DNA from: Bradyrhizobium guangzhouense
Lineage (GTDB): Bacteria; Pseudomonadota; Alphaproteobacteria; Rhizobiales; Xanthobacteraceae
Direction of reading: 5' to 3'
DNA length: 64,000 bases
Assembly (NCBI RefSeq): GCF_004114955.1
Contig: NZ_CP030053.1
Span: 806,001 to 870,000 of the forward strand
Shown: positions 34,761 through 44,378 of the stretch, in pieces
Position numbering within the stretch: position 1 is the stretch's first letter
Layout: every line of letters starts with the position of its first letter
Position numbers and translations under genes: made by a program
The notes under the pieces: generated by a model
Databases searched by the model: none
Told to the model about the DNA's origin: nothing
The model's input: only the letters and a program-made list of their open reading frames with translations

Positions 34761-35580
34761 CTGATCCCGTCCTGCGGGCGGAGGCGTCTGGGCCGCCGGC
34801 CGGTTCGTGGACGAAGCGTTGGCGGCGGAACAGCCCGCCGCGAAATGTGACGAAAAGTCTGCCGGCCAGCATGAAAGCCAGGGCAAACCACGTCAGCGCG
34901 TAGATCAGGTGGTTATTGGGAAAGCGGATCACGGTCAATCCGCCGATGGGAGCGCCAGCGGATCGTGATCCGGCGTCGGCATCGATGAAAAAGGGCGCCA
35001 CGTTCCGGAGATCGCGGGCCGCCGCGATCGCAGCGACATCCCGCGAATACCAGCGGTTGTGCTGGGGCAAATTGTCCCTGAGGAATCCGCCTTTTGGCTC
35101 GGTGACGCGCAAAAGTCCGCTGACCGCGACCTCTCCGGTCGGATTGCCGTCTCGGCGTGTCGATGGGTCGCGCCGCTCCGACGGCACGAAGCCGCGATTG
35201 ATCAGGACAGTCGTGCCGTCGCCGCGCTCAAGCGGCGTCAGCACCCAATAGCCGGGGCCTTCCTCGGTGACCGCCTGAACGAGGGTCTCGCGGTCATGCA
35301 GGAACCGGCCGTGGACGCTGACATGCCGGTATTCGTCGCTTGCGGCCGTGATCGCCGGCCACGACGCCCGCGATGGGATGGGCTGCGCCGGGGCATGAAC
35401 GCGCCGCTCGACCCGGTCGATCAGCGCCAGCTTCCAGGTGCGGCGCTCGACCTGCCAGACGCCGAGAGCCATCAGAGCAACGAAAGCGACAAGCGAGACA
35501 ACCGTGAGCCACAGGCGCGGACGCGCAGCCCTTGCGGGGCTGCGCGGTTCGTTGTCCATAGGTCTCACGGGATCGCTCAC
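34732..35580 (-). CDS. SURF1 family protein
   Basis: About 282 residues from the GTG at 35578-35580 (GTGA overlap with the cyoD stop). Two TM segments, one near residue 25-45 (LWLTVVSLVAFVALMALGVWQ) and one near 245-265, flank a periplasmic domain with VHGRFLHDRE, GPGYWVLTPLERGDGTTVLINRGFVP and SGLLR, the SURF1 fold. SURF1 helps assemble haem-copper oxidases, most often heme a insertion. An internal ATG at 35559 is a possible start. It fits assembly of the cyo-encoded oxidase. Confidence 0.9.
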   Translation of the reverse strand: MSDPVRPMDNEPRSPARAARPRLWLTVVSLVAFVALMALGVWQVERRTWKLALIDRVERRVHAPAQPIPSRASWPAITAASDEYRHVSVHGRFLHDRETLVQAVTEEGPGYWVLTPLERGDGTTVLINRGFVPSERRDPSTRRDGNPTGEVAVSGLLRVTEPKGGFLRDNLPQHNRWYSRDVAAIAAARDLRNVAPFFIDADAGSRSAGAPIGGLTVIRFPNNHLIYALTWFALAFMLAGRLFVTFRGGLFRRQRFVHEPAGGPDASARRTGSDAGTIVEPT

Positions 35581-35957
35581 TTCATGCCCGTCATCTCGTG
35601 CATCGGCATCATGTTGCTGTTGAGGTGGTTCATCACCCACAGCGAACCGGACAGTGCGATCACCACCATCACGATGGTGAAGATCAGCGCCATCATGCTC
35701 CAGCCGTTCTCGGACTTGGGGCTCATGTGCAGGAAGTAGATCATATGCACGACGATCTGCACGACCGCAAAAGCCATGATGACCAGCGCGGTGACCTGCT
35801 TGCTCGGCAACGTGCCGCTCATCACCAGCCAGAACGGGATCGCGGTCAGCACCACCGAGAGCACGAAGCCGAGCATGTAGCCCGAGAACGTGCTGTGGGC
35901 GTGGCCGTCGTCGTGGTGATGGCCATCCGCGTGGGCGGCGTGGGTATCGGTGCTCAT
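35577..35957 (-). CDS. cyoD: Cytochrome bo3 ubiquinol oxidase subunit IV
   Basis: A 126-residue three-helix membrane protein with a His-rich N-terminus (HAAHADGHHHDDGHAH) and the CyoD core: FSGYMLGFVLSVVLTAIPFW, then VIMAFAVVQIVVHMIYFLHM. Start ATG overlaps the cyoC stop (ATGA). Subunit IV aids assembly of the copper centre region of the bo3 oxidase. Confidence 0.92.
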   Translation of the reverse strand: MSTDTHAAHADGHHHDDGHAHSTFSGYMLGFVLSVVLTAIPFWLVMSGTLPSKQVTALVIMAFAVVQIVVHMIYFLHMSPKSENGWSMMALIFTIVMVVIALSGSLWVMNHLNSNMMPMHEMTGMK

Positions 35958-36583
35958 CGCAGAACTCCCAGGAGGTAGACGAAGGTGAAGACGCCGATCC
36001 AGACCACGTCGAGGAAGTGCCAGAACATCGACAGGCACATCAGGCGGCGGCGGTTGGCCTCGATCAGGCCGAAGCGCCAGACCTGCACCATCAAGGTCAC
36101 CAGCCAGATCAGGCCGCAGGAGACGTGCAGCCCGTGGGTGCCGACCAGAGTGAAGAAGGCCGACAGGAAGGCGCTGCGCTGCGGCGTGGCGCCTTCATGG
36201 ATCATGTGGGCGAACTCGGTGAGCTCGATACCGATGAAGGCGGCGCCGAACAGGCCGGTGATCAGGAGCCACATCTGCGTCTGCGCGATCTTGTTCTGCT
36301 GCATCGTCAGCATGGCAAAGCCGTAGGTGATCGACGACAGCAGCAGCATCGAGGTGTTCACCGCGACCAGGTTGAGGTCGAACAGGTCCTTCGGCGCCGG
36401 CCCGGCGGCGTAGTTGGCGCCGAGCACGCCGAAGGCGGCGAACAGCATCGCGAAGATGAGACAGTCGCTCATCAGGTAGATCCAGAAGCCGAGCGAGGTG
36501 CTGTAGCCTTCCGGATGTGGATGTTCGTCGGCGAGATAGAACACCGGTTCGCCGGTTTGGGCGGGATTGACAGCGACAGTCAT
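35954..36583 (-). CDS. cyoC: Cytochrome bo3 ubiquinol oxidase subunit III
   Basis: A 209-residue five-helix membrane protein of the CyoC/COX3 family. Marked by LGFWIYLMSDCLIFAMLFA near the start, FIGIELTEF, THGLHVSCGLIWL and FWHFLDVVWIGVFTFVYL near the end. It forms part of the bo3 quinol oxidase. The ATG directly abuts the cyoB stop with no spacer. Confidence 0.95.
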   Translation of the reverse strand: MTVAVNPAQTGEPVFYLADEHPHPEGYSTSLGFWIYLMSDCLIFAMLFAAFGVLGANYAAGPAPKDLFDLNLVAVNTSMLLLSSITYGFAMLTMQQNKIAQTQMWLLITGLFGAAFIGIELTEFAHMIHEGATPQRSAFLSAFFTLVGTHGLHVSCGLIWLVTLMVQVWRFGLIEANRRRLMCLSMFWHFLDVVWIGVFTFVYLLGVLR

Positions 36584-38581
36584 TTACTTGGCTCCGGCGA
36601 GCAGTTTGGTGCGCGAGTCCTCGGTCCGGATGACGTCGTCAGCCGGAATGTCGAAGTCGCGGTGATAGTTGAAGGTGTGACCGATCCCGACGGCGAGCAT
36701 CGCTATGAAGCTCGCAGCCGCCAGCCACCAGATGTACCAGATCAGACCAAAACCCATCGCGGTCGCGAAGCCGGCGAGGATGATGCCGGTGCCGGTGCTG
36801 CGGGGCATGTGGATCGACTTGAATCCCACGAGCGGACGCTGATAGCCGCGCTTCTTCATGTCCCACCAGGCGTCATTGTCGTGGACGACGGGAGTGAAGG
36901 CGAAGTTGTAGTCCGGCGGGGGTGAGGAGGTTGCCCATTCCAGCGTGCGGGCGTCCCAGGGATCGCCGGTGACGTCCTTGAGCTGCTCGCGCTTGAGGAA
37001 GGAGACCGCGAACTGCATCAGCATCGAGAGGATGCCGAGGAAGACGAGGACTGCGCCGATCGCGGCGATGACGAACCAGATCTGAAGCGAGGGATCGTCG
37101 AACACGCGCAGGCGCCGGGTCACGCCCATCAGGCCGAGCACGTAGAGCGGCATGAAGGCCATGTAGAAGCCGGTGACCCAGAACCAGAACGACATCTTGC
37201 CCCAGAACGGATCGAGCCTGAAGCCGAACGCCTTCGGGAACCAGTAGTTGATGCCGGCGAACGCGCCGAACACCACGCCGCCGATGATCACGTTGTGGAA
37301 GTGCGCGATCAGGAACAGGCTGTTGTGCAGGACGAAGTCGGCCGGCGGCACCGCGAGCAGCACGCCGGTCATGCCGCCGATCACGAAGGTCAGCATGAAG
37401 GCGATCGTCCACATCATCGGCAGCTCGTAGCGGATGCGGCCGCGATACATCGTGAACAGCCAGTTGAACATCTTCGCGCCCGTCGGGATCGAGATGATCA
37501 TCGTGGTGATGCCGAAGAACGAGTTGACGCTGGCGCCCGAGCCCATCGTGAAGAAGTGGTGCAGCCACACCAGGTACGACAGGATGGTGATGACGACGGT
37601 GGCGTAGACCATCGAGGTGTAGCCGAACAGCCGCTTGCCGGAGAAGGTCGAGGTGACTTCCGAGAAGATGCCGAAGGCCGGAAGAACCAGGATGTAGACT
37701 TCGGGATGGCCCCAGATCCAGATCAGGTTCACGTACATCATCGGGCTGCCGCCGAAATCGTTCGTGAAGAAATTGGTGCCGACGTAACGGTCGAGCGAGA
37801 GCAGCGCGAGCACGACGGTCAGGACCGGGAAGGAGGCGACGATCAGGATGTTGGTGCAGAGCGAGGTCCAGGTGAACACCGGCATCCGCATCATGGTCAT
37901 GCCAGGGCAGCGCAGCTTGACGATGGTGCAGATCAGGTTGATGCCGGATAGCGTGGTTCCGACGCCCGCGACCTGCAGCGCCCAGATGTAATAGTCGACG
38001 CCGACATCAGGACTGTAGCCGATGTTGGACAGCGGCGGATAAGCCAGCCAGCCGGTACGGGCGAATTCGCCGATGAACAGCGAGGCCATCACCAGCACCG
38101 CGCCGCCGACCGTCATCCAGAAGCTGAAATTGTTCAGGAACGGGAACGACACGTCGCGGGCGCCGATCTGCAGCGGCACGACATAGTTCATCAGGCCCGT
38201 CACCAGCGGCATGGCCACGAAGAAGATCATGATCACGCCGTGGGCGGTGAAGACCTGGTCGTAGTGATGGGCGGGCAGGAAACCTTCCGAGCCGTTGAAT
38301 GCCATCGCCTGTTGCGCGCGCATCATCAGCGCGTCGGCGAAGCCGCGCAGCAGCATCACGATGCCGAGCATCATGTACATGATGCCGATGCGCTTGTGGT
38401 CGACGGTGGTGAACCACTCGCGCCACAGATAGCCCCAGAGGCGGAAATAGGTGACGCCGGCGAACAGCGTGATACCGCCGAGCGCGACCATGATGAAGGT
38501 GCCGACGAGGATAGGTTCGTGCAGCGGCAGCGAATCGATGCCGAGACGGCCGAAGATGAGCTTGAGAAGATCAGGAGACAT
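36584..38581 (-). CDS. cyoB: Cytochrome bo3 ubiquinol oxidase subunit I
   Basis: A 665-residue subunit with the haem-copper ligands: His in [12 protein letters not shown] for low-spin haem, WGHPEVYI (CuB His and the His-Tyr crosslink), WLHHFFT (two CuB His) and [10 protein letters not shown] (haem ligands). The quinol-binding residues of the E. coli enzyme are also kept: [10 protein letters not shown] (Arg/Asp pair) and HHYDQ (His/Gln). These place it among quinol rather than cytochrome c oxidases. Reduces O2 to water and pumps protons. Confidence 0.97.
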   Translation of the reverse strand: MSPDLLKLIFGRLGIDSLPLHEPILVGTFIMVALGGITLFAGVTYFRLWGYLWREWFTTVDHKRIGIMYMMLGIVMLLRGFADALMMRAQQAMAFNGSEGFLPAHHYDQVFTAHGVIMIFFVAMPLVTGLMNYVVPLQIGARDVSFPFLNNFSFWMTVGGAVLVMASLFIGEFARTGWLAYPPLSNIGYSPDVGVDYYIWALQVAGVGTTLSGINLICTIVKLRCPGMTMMRMPVFTWTSLCTNILIVASFPVLTVVLALLSLDRYVGTNFFTNDFGGSPMMYVNLIWIWGHPEVYILVLPAFGIFSEVTSTFSGKRLFGYTSMVYATVVITILSYLVWLHHFFTMGSGASVNSFFGITTMIISIPTGAKMFNWLFTMYRGRIRYELPMMWTIAFMLTFVIGGMTGVLLAVPPADFVLHNSLFLIAHFHNVIIGGVVFGAFAGINYWFPKAFGFRLDPFWGKMSFWFWVTGFYMAFMPLYVLGLMGVTRRLRVFDDPSLQIWFVIAAIGAVLVFLGILSMLMQFAVSFLKREQLKDVTGDPWDARTLEWATSSPPPDYNFAFTPVVHDNDAWWDMKKRGYQRPLVGFKSIHMPRSTGTGIILAGFATAMGFGLIWYIWWLAAASFIAMLAVGIGHTFNYHRDFDIPADDVIRTEDSRTKLLAGAK

Positions 38582-38596
38582 GCTGGCTGGATCTCT

Positions 38597-39757
38597 TTAG
38601 GAGTCGGATTTCGGACGTTGTCCGAGGAAGAAGAACGAGGACTTCAGCGGCGTGAACGTCGGCCGCCTCAGGCCGGCGCCGACCAGCGGCGCGGTATCGA
38701 GCGGTGCCTTGATCGCGGCGGTGGTCTGGCCTTGCGGGGCCTCCGGCGTGCAGGTGCCGGCGACGAAGACAGGCTCGGGACCGAGCACGGTGCCGCGGCG
38801 GGCGTACTTGTCGTAGGAGAGCGGCAGGGTGTTGTTCAGGCCCTCATGGCCGTTACCGCCCTTGGCGTCGATCGCCATCATCTCGCTCTGGCACATCTTG
38901 CCGGTCTCGACGCACATGTTGAGGATCAGGCGGTAGAGATCGGCATCGACGGTGCCCCAGCGGCGCACCGGCTCGTTTTCGCTCGGTTTCTCGAGCTGGA
39001 GATATTCGGCGCGGCCGAGTGAGCCGCCGGACGATTTGGCCTGCGCGATCCAGGCGTCAAAACCCTTGTCGTCGAGGCCGTGGAAGTTGAAGTGCATGCC
39101 GGAGAAGCCGGCGCCGCTGTAGTTCGCCGAAAAGCCCCTGTAAGTCCCGGCGTGGTTGATCACGGCGTGGAGCGATGTCTCCATGCCCGGCATCGCATAG
39201 ATCTGTCCGGCGAGCGCGGGAATGTAGAACGAGTTCATCACCGAGGACGCGGTGATGTGGAAGTTGATCGGGCGATCAACCGGCGCAGCGAGCTCGTTGA
39301 CGGTGGCGATACCGTAGTCGGGATAGATAAAGAGCCACTTCCAGTCGAGTGCGACGACGTCGACGTCGAGCGGTGCCCTGGACTGGTCCACGGCGCGCTC
39401 GGCATGGATGCGGCCGATGTTGCGATAGGGGTCGAGCAGATGCGTGCCCATCCAGGTCAGCGCGCCCAGGCAGACGATGATGAGCAGCGGCGCCGACCAG
39501 ATCACCAGCTCGAGCTTGGTCGAGTGATCCCAATCCGGCTCGTAGCGGGCGGACGTGTTGGACTGGCGGTAGCGCCAGGCGAACAGCACCGTCAGCGCCA
39601 TCACGGGGACGACGATCAGGAGCATCAGGACGGTGGAGATGATGACGAGGTCGCGCTGCTGCGCCGCGATATCGCCGGCCGGCGCCAGCACGACGTAGTT
39701 GCAGCCGCTGAGCGCGGCTGCCAGGGGTAGCAGCGCCAGGATCTTGAAACGGGACAC
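38597..39757 (-). CDS. cyoA: Cytochrome bo3 ubiquinol oxidase subunit II, lipoprotein
   Basis: A 386-residue subunit from the GTG at 39755-39757. Lipobox LSGC gives a lipid-anchored Cys near residue 19, followed by two TM helices (about 40-60 and 80-105) and a periplasmic cupredoxin domain (LDWKWLFIYPDYGIATVNE, SFYIPALAGQIYAMPGM). Only isolated Cys residues are present in the cupredoxin region, in line with the missing CuA site of quinol oxidases. First gene of the cyoABCD-SURF1-regulator run. The frame is open to 39844, but that part crosses the palindromic site, so the lipoprotein start is preferred. Confidence 0.93.
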   Translation of the reverse strand: MSRFKILALLPLAAALSGCNYVVLAPAGDIAAQQRDLVIISTVLMLLIVVPVMALTVLFAWRYRQSNTSARYEPDWDHSTKLELVIWSAPLLIIVCLGALTWMGTHLLDPYRNIGRIHAERAVDQSRAPLDVDVVALDWKWLFIYPDYGIATVNELAAPVDRPINFHITASSVMNSFYIPALAGQIYAMPGMETSLHAVINHAGTYRGFSANYSGAGFSGMHFNFHGLDDKGFDAWIAQAKSSGGSLGRAEYLQLEKPSENEPVRRWGTVDADLYRLILNMCVETGKMCQSEMMAIDAKGGNGHEGLNNTLPLSYDKYARRGTVLGPEPVFVAGTCTPEAPQGQTTAAIKAPLDTAPLVGAGLRRPTFTPLKSSFFFLGQRPKSDS

Positions 39758-39824
39758 GGGCCGAGCCTTATGAGAATGAGTTTCCTTTGCGGGGCCAATG
39801 GGTAGCTGCGGCGCAACAATCCGG

Positions 39825-39847
39825 ACATTGGACAATTTGTCCAATGT
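39825..39847. promoter_or_regulatory. 23-bp perfect palindrome between cyoA and the MFS gene
   Basis: ACATTGGACAA, a central T, then TTGTCCAATGT. It lies 68 bp before the cyoA start and 93 bp before the transporter start. Symmetry and position make it a strong operator candidate for a dimeric regulator controlling one or both divergent operons. Confidence 0.75.
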
Positions 39848-39939
39848 TGCACTGCGGGATGTTGGGTCAAACAGGACCAGAGTGCCTGGCGTCCCGCCGG
39901 GCGGTCGGCTTTGGTTTTCAGGACGTTAAGGGCGCACGC

Positions 39940-41277
39940 ATGGCGACGGCACAGACCCCCGCAATGGCGGATATCCACTCGGGCGAGCACGGCCACGACC
40001 AGGCCAGTCCCGGCGAGATCGCCATCGGCGTCATCATCGGCCGCACCTCGGAATTCTTCGACTTCTTCGTCTACGCTATCGCCTCGGTAATCGTGTTTCC
40101 GCGCCTGGTGTTCCCGTTCACGAGCGAGCTGACCGGCACCCTCTATTCCTTCATGATCTTCGCGCTGGCCTTCGTCGCCCGGCCGATCGGGACCGTCATT
40201 TTCATGACGGTCGACCGCGAGTACGGCAAGACGGCCAAGCTCGTCTCGGCACTGTTCCTGCTCGGCACCGCCACCGTGGCGCTGGCGTTCCTGCCCGGCT
40301 ACTCCGAGATCGGCGTTGCCGCGATCTGGCTGCTGGCGCTGGCGCGTCTCGCGCAGGGTCTCGCCTGGGGCGGCGCGTGGGACGGCATGGCCTCGCTGCT
40401 GGCGCTGAACGCGCCGGCCTCGCAGCGCGGCTGGTACGCGATGGTGCCGCAGCTCGGTGCGCCGCTCGGGCTGATCGTGGCGAGCGCGCTGTTCGCCTAT
40501 TTCGCCGGCAACCTCTCGGCCGACGATTTCTTCGACTGGGGCTGGCGCTATCCGTTCTTCGTCGCCTTCGCCATCAACGTCGTGGCGCTGTTCGCGCGCC
40601 TTCGCATGGTGACCACGGAGGAATATGCTTCGCTGTTCGAGACCCGCGAATTGCAGCCCTCGCGGATCTCGGACACGGTTGCCCGCGAAGGCCACAACAT
40701 CATGCTCGGCGCTTTCGCGCCGCTGGCAAGCTTTGCGCTGTTTCACATGGTCACGGTGTTCCCGCTGTCCTGGGTGTTCCTGTTCACCCGCGAAAGCCCG
40801 GTGCGCTTTTTGATCATCGAGATCGTCGCCGCCGTGTTCGGCGTCGCCGCGATCGTGGTGTCCGGCATCATCGCCGACCGGGTCGGCCGCAAATCGCTGC
40901 TGATGGGATCGGCGATCGCGATCGCGATCTATAGCGGCTTTGCCCCGCAGCTGCTCGATGCCGGTGCGTTCGGCGAGACCATCTACATGGTGATCGGTTT
41001 CATCCTGCTCGGCCTTTCCTTCGGCCAGTCCTCGGGCGCGATCGCCTCGAACTTCAAGCAGATGTATCGCTACACGGCCTCCGCCCTGACCTCCGACATG
41101 GCCTGGCTGTTCGGCGCCGGCTTCGCGCCGCTGGTCGCGTTGCTGCTCGCCACCAATCTCGGCGTCATCGCCTCGGGTGCCTACCTGCTGTCAGGCGCGT
41201 TCTGGACCCTGCTCGCGCTCTGGCTCAGCGGCCAGCGCGAAGCCGGTGACATGGATGCGGGCGAATCGTCGAACTGA
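39940..41277 (+). CDS. MFS transporter of the metabolite:H+ symporter type
   Basis: A 445-residue protein with about twelve hydrophobic segments. The start GVIIGRTSEFFDFFVYAIAS and GRKSLLMG-type loop (ADRVGRKSLLMG) are typical of MHS-family symporters for organic acids or osmolytes. The start codon at 39940 has AAGG nearby and gives the known family N-terminus. Divergent from cyo; followed by a cytochrome c gene at 55 bp. Substrate cannot be predicted from sequence. Confidence 0.85.
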   Translation: MATAQTPAMADIHSGEHGHDQASPGEIAIGVIIGRTSEFFDFFVYAIASVIVFPRLVFPFTSELTGTLYSFMIFALAFVARPIGTVIFMTVDREYGKTAKLVSALFLLGTATVALAFLPGYSEIGVAAIWLLALARLAQGLAWGGAWDGMASLLALNAPASQRGWYAMVPQLGAPLGLIVASALFAYFAGNLSADDFFDWGWRYPFFVAFAINVVALFARLRMVTTEEYASLFETRELQPSRISDTVAREGHNIMLGAFAPLASFALFHMVTVFPLSWVFLFTRESPVRFLIIEIVAAVFGVAAIVVSGIIADRVGRKSLLMGSAIAIAIYSGFAPQLLDAGAFGETIYMVIGFILLGLSFGQSSGAIASNFKQMYRYTASALTSDMAWLFGAGFAPLVALLLATNLGVIASGAYLLSGAFWTLLALWLSGQREAGDMDAGESSN

Positions 41278-41332
41278 CGGGAATAAAATTGGGGCCGAAC
41301 GATCCTGTTTGCTGCCGCAAACAGGAGCTCAC

Positions 41333-41731
41333 ATGAACGTTCGATCCATTTCCGTCCTCCCGCGAAACACGACAAGCCTGGTTCTCGCGACAATCGCGAT
41401 CGCGCTGTGCGCGGCCGGCCCCGCCGGCGCGACCGGCGATGCCGCGCGCGGCCAGACGCTCTACAAGGGCTGCGCAGACTGCCACTCGATCAATGAGAAC
41501 GGCGTCGGTCCGATGCACAAGGGTGTGGTCGGGCGCAAGGCGGGCAGCGTCGCCGGCTACGATTATTCGCCGGACCTGAAGAACTCCGGGATCGTCTGGA
41601 CCGAGGAAAATCTCGATAAGTGGCTGACCGGGCCGCAAGCCATGGTGCCGGAAACCAAGATGTTCTTCGACGTGCCGGACGCGCAGGATCGCGCCGATAT
41701 CATTGCGTATCTGAAGGAGAAGGCGAAGTAG
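41333..41731 (+). CDS. Class I c-type cytochrome
   Basis: A 132-residue protein with a signal peptide (about 1-34, LVLATIAIALCAAGPAGA), haem motif CADCH at 47-51 and axial Met near residue 108 (MVPETKMFF). The fold and size match mitochondrial-like cytochrome c2/c550. AGGAG lies seven bases before ATG. Periplasmic electron carrier. Placed 55 bp after the transporter; the partner could be a cytochrome c oxidase or another enzyme elsewhere, since the adjacent oxidase takes quinol. Confidence 0.92.
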   Translation: MNVRSISVLPRNTTSLVLATIAIALCAAGPAGATGDAARGQTLYKGCADCHSINENGVGPMHKGVVGRKAGSVAGYDYSPDLKNSGIVWTEENLDKWLTGPQAMVPETKMFFDVPDAQDRADIIAYLKEKAK

Positions 41732-41735
41732 CGCC

Positions 41736-43235
41736 TCAGTCCGTCACGATCTTCACGCGGTCACGCACCTTCACCTGTGCGGTGCGGTCGAGCCCGTTCA
41801 GCACGCGAAAACGTTCGGCGGGATGATCGACGCCCGCCATGCGATGGGACAGCGATTCCACGGTGTCGCCGGGCTGCACGGTGATCACCTTGATGCGCAG
41901 CGGACGTGCGGCCTGGATCTCTTCGAGCGTCAGGCGGCGGAATGAATTGACGGTCTCGCGCGCATTGCGCTCGCTCTCGGTCGACTTCTGCCGCGTGGCG
42001 AAGATGAAGCGGTAGACGTCGCTGCCGAAGCGCAGCGCGTAGACCTTGAACTGCCACTGGTCGCCCTTGGCGGTGGCGGAGGCGGCCGGGAAACCATTGA
42101 TGGTGAGGTCCTCGGTAGAGGCCTTCTCGACGCCTTCCATCCAGCCGGAATTCAGATAGTCGCCGAGCGATTGCTCGGCCGGCACGCGCACGACGTCGAA
42201 ACGCATCGCCTGCGAGCCGCCGTCGCGCACGCCGATCACCGCCTGCGCGGTGTTGTCGAGCGTAAAATTATCGGGCGCCTGGAAGGTGAAGCCGAGCTTC
42301 GGGTGCAGGAATCTGCGGCCGCGGACAAAGCCCTCGCTGGGGTCCTCGCCATAGACGAGGTTGTCGATTGCGGCGAGATAGCTCTCGCGGTCGCGCTCGG
42401 CGCCTTCGGGCGCTGCATATTGCCGCGCAATGGTCTGCGCATTCTGCACCCGTTCGGGCGTCGCCGGATGCGACGATGTGAAATCCTGCGCGCGCGGATC
42501 CAGCGAGCTCTTGCCGGCCTTGAGCTCGGCATTTCGCTCCATTGCCGAGAGGAAGCGGGCGGCCCCGTAGGGATCGAAATGAGCCTTGGCGGAGATGCCG
42601 ACGCCGATGCCGTCAGCCTCGAATTCCTGGTTGCGCGAAAAGCTCGCCATGGTGAGCTTGGTCTTGGCGAGCGCGAGCGCGGTCAGATCGGGGTCGTTGC
42701 TCATGTCCGTGACGACACGGGTGACGATCGCGGCCTGGCGTGCCTGGTCCTCGCGCATCGCGGCGTGCTTGGACAGCACATGCGCCATCTCGTGGCTGAG
42801 CACGGAGGACAATTCGGAGGTATCGCTGGCCAGCGCGAGCAGGCCGCGGGTCACATAGAGCTGGCCGTTCGGCAGTGCGAAAGCGTTCACCGCGCCGGAA
42901 TTGAGGATGGTAACCTTGTAGCCCTGATCAGGGCGATCGGAGGCGGCAACGAGGCGGTCGACAGTCTTGCTGACCAGTGATTCGAGCTTGGGGTCGTCGT
43001 AATTGCCGCCATAGCTCGCCAGGATACGCTCGTGTTCCTTTTCGGTGGCGGGGGTCTGCGCCACGGCCGGCTTGGGCTTGGGCATCGCCACGGTTGCCGG
43101 GGTCGCTGCAGTCTGGAAACGGCCCATATCGCCGCAACCGGCGAGCCCCGTGCCCAGCAACAGGCAAAGCACCGCCGGCGCAGCCCGAAGGCGGCGCGCT
43201 TCGCCCGTTTTGTGCTGTTCTAGCACCCCATTCAC
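41736..43235 (-). CDS. M48-family metalloprotease lipoprotein with LysM-like tail
   Basis: A 499-residue protein. Lipobox LAGC at residues 31-34. The peptidase has the zinc motif HEMAH at 148-152 and a third ligand Glu in NQEFEADGIG near 208, the BepA/LoiP (M48) layout. The C-terminal ~55 residues (IKVITVQPGDTVESLSHRMAG...) resemble a LysM fold. Expected at the outer membrane or periplasm, in quality control of envelope proteins. Its start is 27 bp from the next minus-strand gene, so these two likely share a transcript. Confidence 0.85.
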   Translation of the reverse strand: MNGVLEQHKTGEARRLRAAPAVLCLLLGTGLAGCGDMGRFQTAATPATVAMPKPKPAVAQTPATEKEHERILASYGGNYDDPKLESLVSKTVDRLVAASDRPDQGYKVTILNSGAVNAFALPNGQLYVTRGLLALASDTSELSSVLSHEMAHVLSKHAAMREDQARQAAIVTRVVTDMSNDPDLTALALAKTKLTMASFSRNQEFEADGIGVGISAKAHFDPYGAARFLSAMERNAELKAGKSSLDPRAQDFTSSHPATPERVQNAQTIARQYAAPEGAERDRESYLAAIDNLVYGEDPSEGFVRGRRFLHPKLGFTFQAPDNFTLDNTAQAVIGVRDGGSQAMRFDVVRVPAEQSLGDYLNSGWMEGVEKASTEDLTINGFPAASATAKGDQWQFKVYALRFGSDVYRFIFATRQKSTESERNARETVNSFRRLTLEEIQAARPLRIKVITVQPGDTVESLSHRMAGVDHPAERFRVLNGLDRTAQVKVRDRVKIVTD

Positions 43236-43262
43236 GTCGCTTAACCTGTGCCTGGCCCTATT

Positions 43263-44033
43263 TTAAGGCCTTACCCCTGTCGGCTCGCTTGCGCCCAGCA
43301 ACTCGACCTGTCCCGCGAGACGCGCGTCGATACGCGGCCCCGTCGTCCCCTCAACCCAGCCCCGGATACGAATACGTCTATTTTCCAGTGACTTAAGGGT
43401 CATTCCGGCGCTCTCGAACGCCGGCAGATTGCGCTTTGAAATAGTCACCGCAAAGCCGTGTGTCCAGTTCCGTCCGAAGTTGAGGTAGGTCATTGCCCCA
43501 GCTTGACGGACCGACAGGACTTTACCCTCGACCACCATAAAGCGCCCGATCCCGGCCAAAATATCGTCCGGACTTTCCGCGTTTTTTATGGCCGACGGGT
43601 CAGCCCAACTGCCCTTTTTTTGGCGTCGCGCTGCGGCCTCCGACGCCATCAGAGCCGCCGCACAATCCTTGTCGGTGATTTCGGCCGAGACGAGGGCGTC
43701 GCCCTGGGCGAGGAGCATCGATTGAACCGAGATGTCGCTCTCGCCGATGAATACCAGCGCACCCTGGCGGCCGTAGCGGTCGGGTGTGTCGTCGGTGCCG
43801 CGCAGGATGACGTCGCGGCCGACCAGCAGCGATGTCAGCGCCTGCTGCGTCGTCGCTGTCGCCTCGATGCCGGAGAGACGGACTTCGCGGCCGTCATCGA
43901 GGCGCACGCTGCGTGCGTCGGTGATGGCGGCGACACGGCCTTCGCCCTGGGACTCGAACTGGCACGGCGTCGCGTTCGCCGTGTGACCTGCGCAGAGAAG
44001 AAGTGCGACGATGAGGTGAAGCCGCTGCGTCAT
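43263..44033 (-). CDS. Secreted nuclease-like (SNase-type) protein
   Basis: A 256-residue protein with signal peptide (QRLHLIVALLLCAGHTANA). The region ~30-130 has the thermonuclease (SNase) look: VAAITDARSVRLDDGREVRL, LVGRDVILRG, RYGRQGALVFI, VQSMLLAQGDALV. The full catalytic set (D, E, two R) is only partly visible, and the C-terminus (~150-256) is an additional OB-like domain. Start chosen at ATG 44031-44033 over the earlier frame beginning at 44132. Confidence 0.7.
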   Translation of the reverse strand: MTQRLHLIVALLLCAGHTANATPCQFESQGEGRVAAITDARSVRLDDGREVRLSGIEATATTQQALTSLLVGRDVILRGTDDTPDRYGRQGALVFIGESDISVQSMLLAQGDALVSAEITDKDCAAALMASEAAARRQKKGSWADPSAIKNAESPDDILAGIGRFMVVEGKVLSVRQAGAMTYLNFGRNWTHGFAVTISKRNLPAFESAGMTLKSLENRRIRIRGWVEGTTGPRIDARLAGQVELLGASEPTGVRP

Positions 44034-44126
44034 ATGACCCGGAGAGGTTGCGTTGTGCGTCGACCATAACTCAAATGCGGCTGGCGGCGAATTCGGCGTG
44101 TAGTACTCCGTCGTTGCCTCATACTC

Positions 44127-44207
44127 CGTCATTGCGAGCGCAGCGAAGCAATCCAGCGTCTTTCCGCGGATGCATCTCTGGATTGCTTCGCTGCGCTCGC
44201 AATGACG
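44127..44207. repeat. Palindromic intergenic repeat, family C
   Basis: CGTCATTGCGAGCGCAGCGA and TCGCTGCGCTCGCAATGACG as inverted arms, with AGCAATCCAG / CTGGATTGC inside. It lies in the gap between the nuclease-like gene and the binding-protein gene. Confidence 0.85.
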
Positions 44208-44378
44208 TGGAGATAGTTATCTATATGTCGCCATTCCGCTTTGCGGAAAACATGCGCGGCAATCGTGCTCTCGTGACGCCCCTCACGCTTGCTGCGCTCT
44301 CGCGCATGCGGCATGATTGCGGGAATAGCAAGATCAAGCCGCCATTCAGAGCAAGGCGATCAAGGGAGGTTGTTTTCA

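Noticed and set aside
39787..39939. Longer N-terminus of the MFS transporter
   Set aside because: The extra 51 codons cross the 23-bp palindrome and lack coding character; the ATG at 39940 gives the family start.
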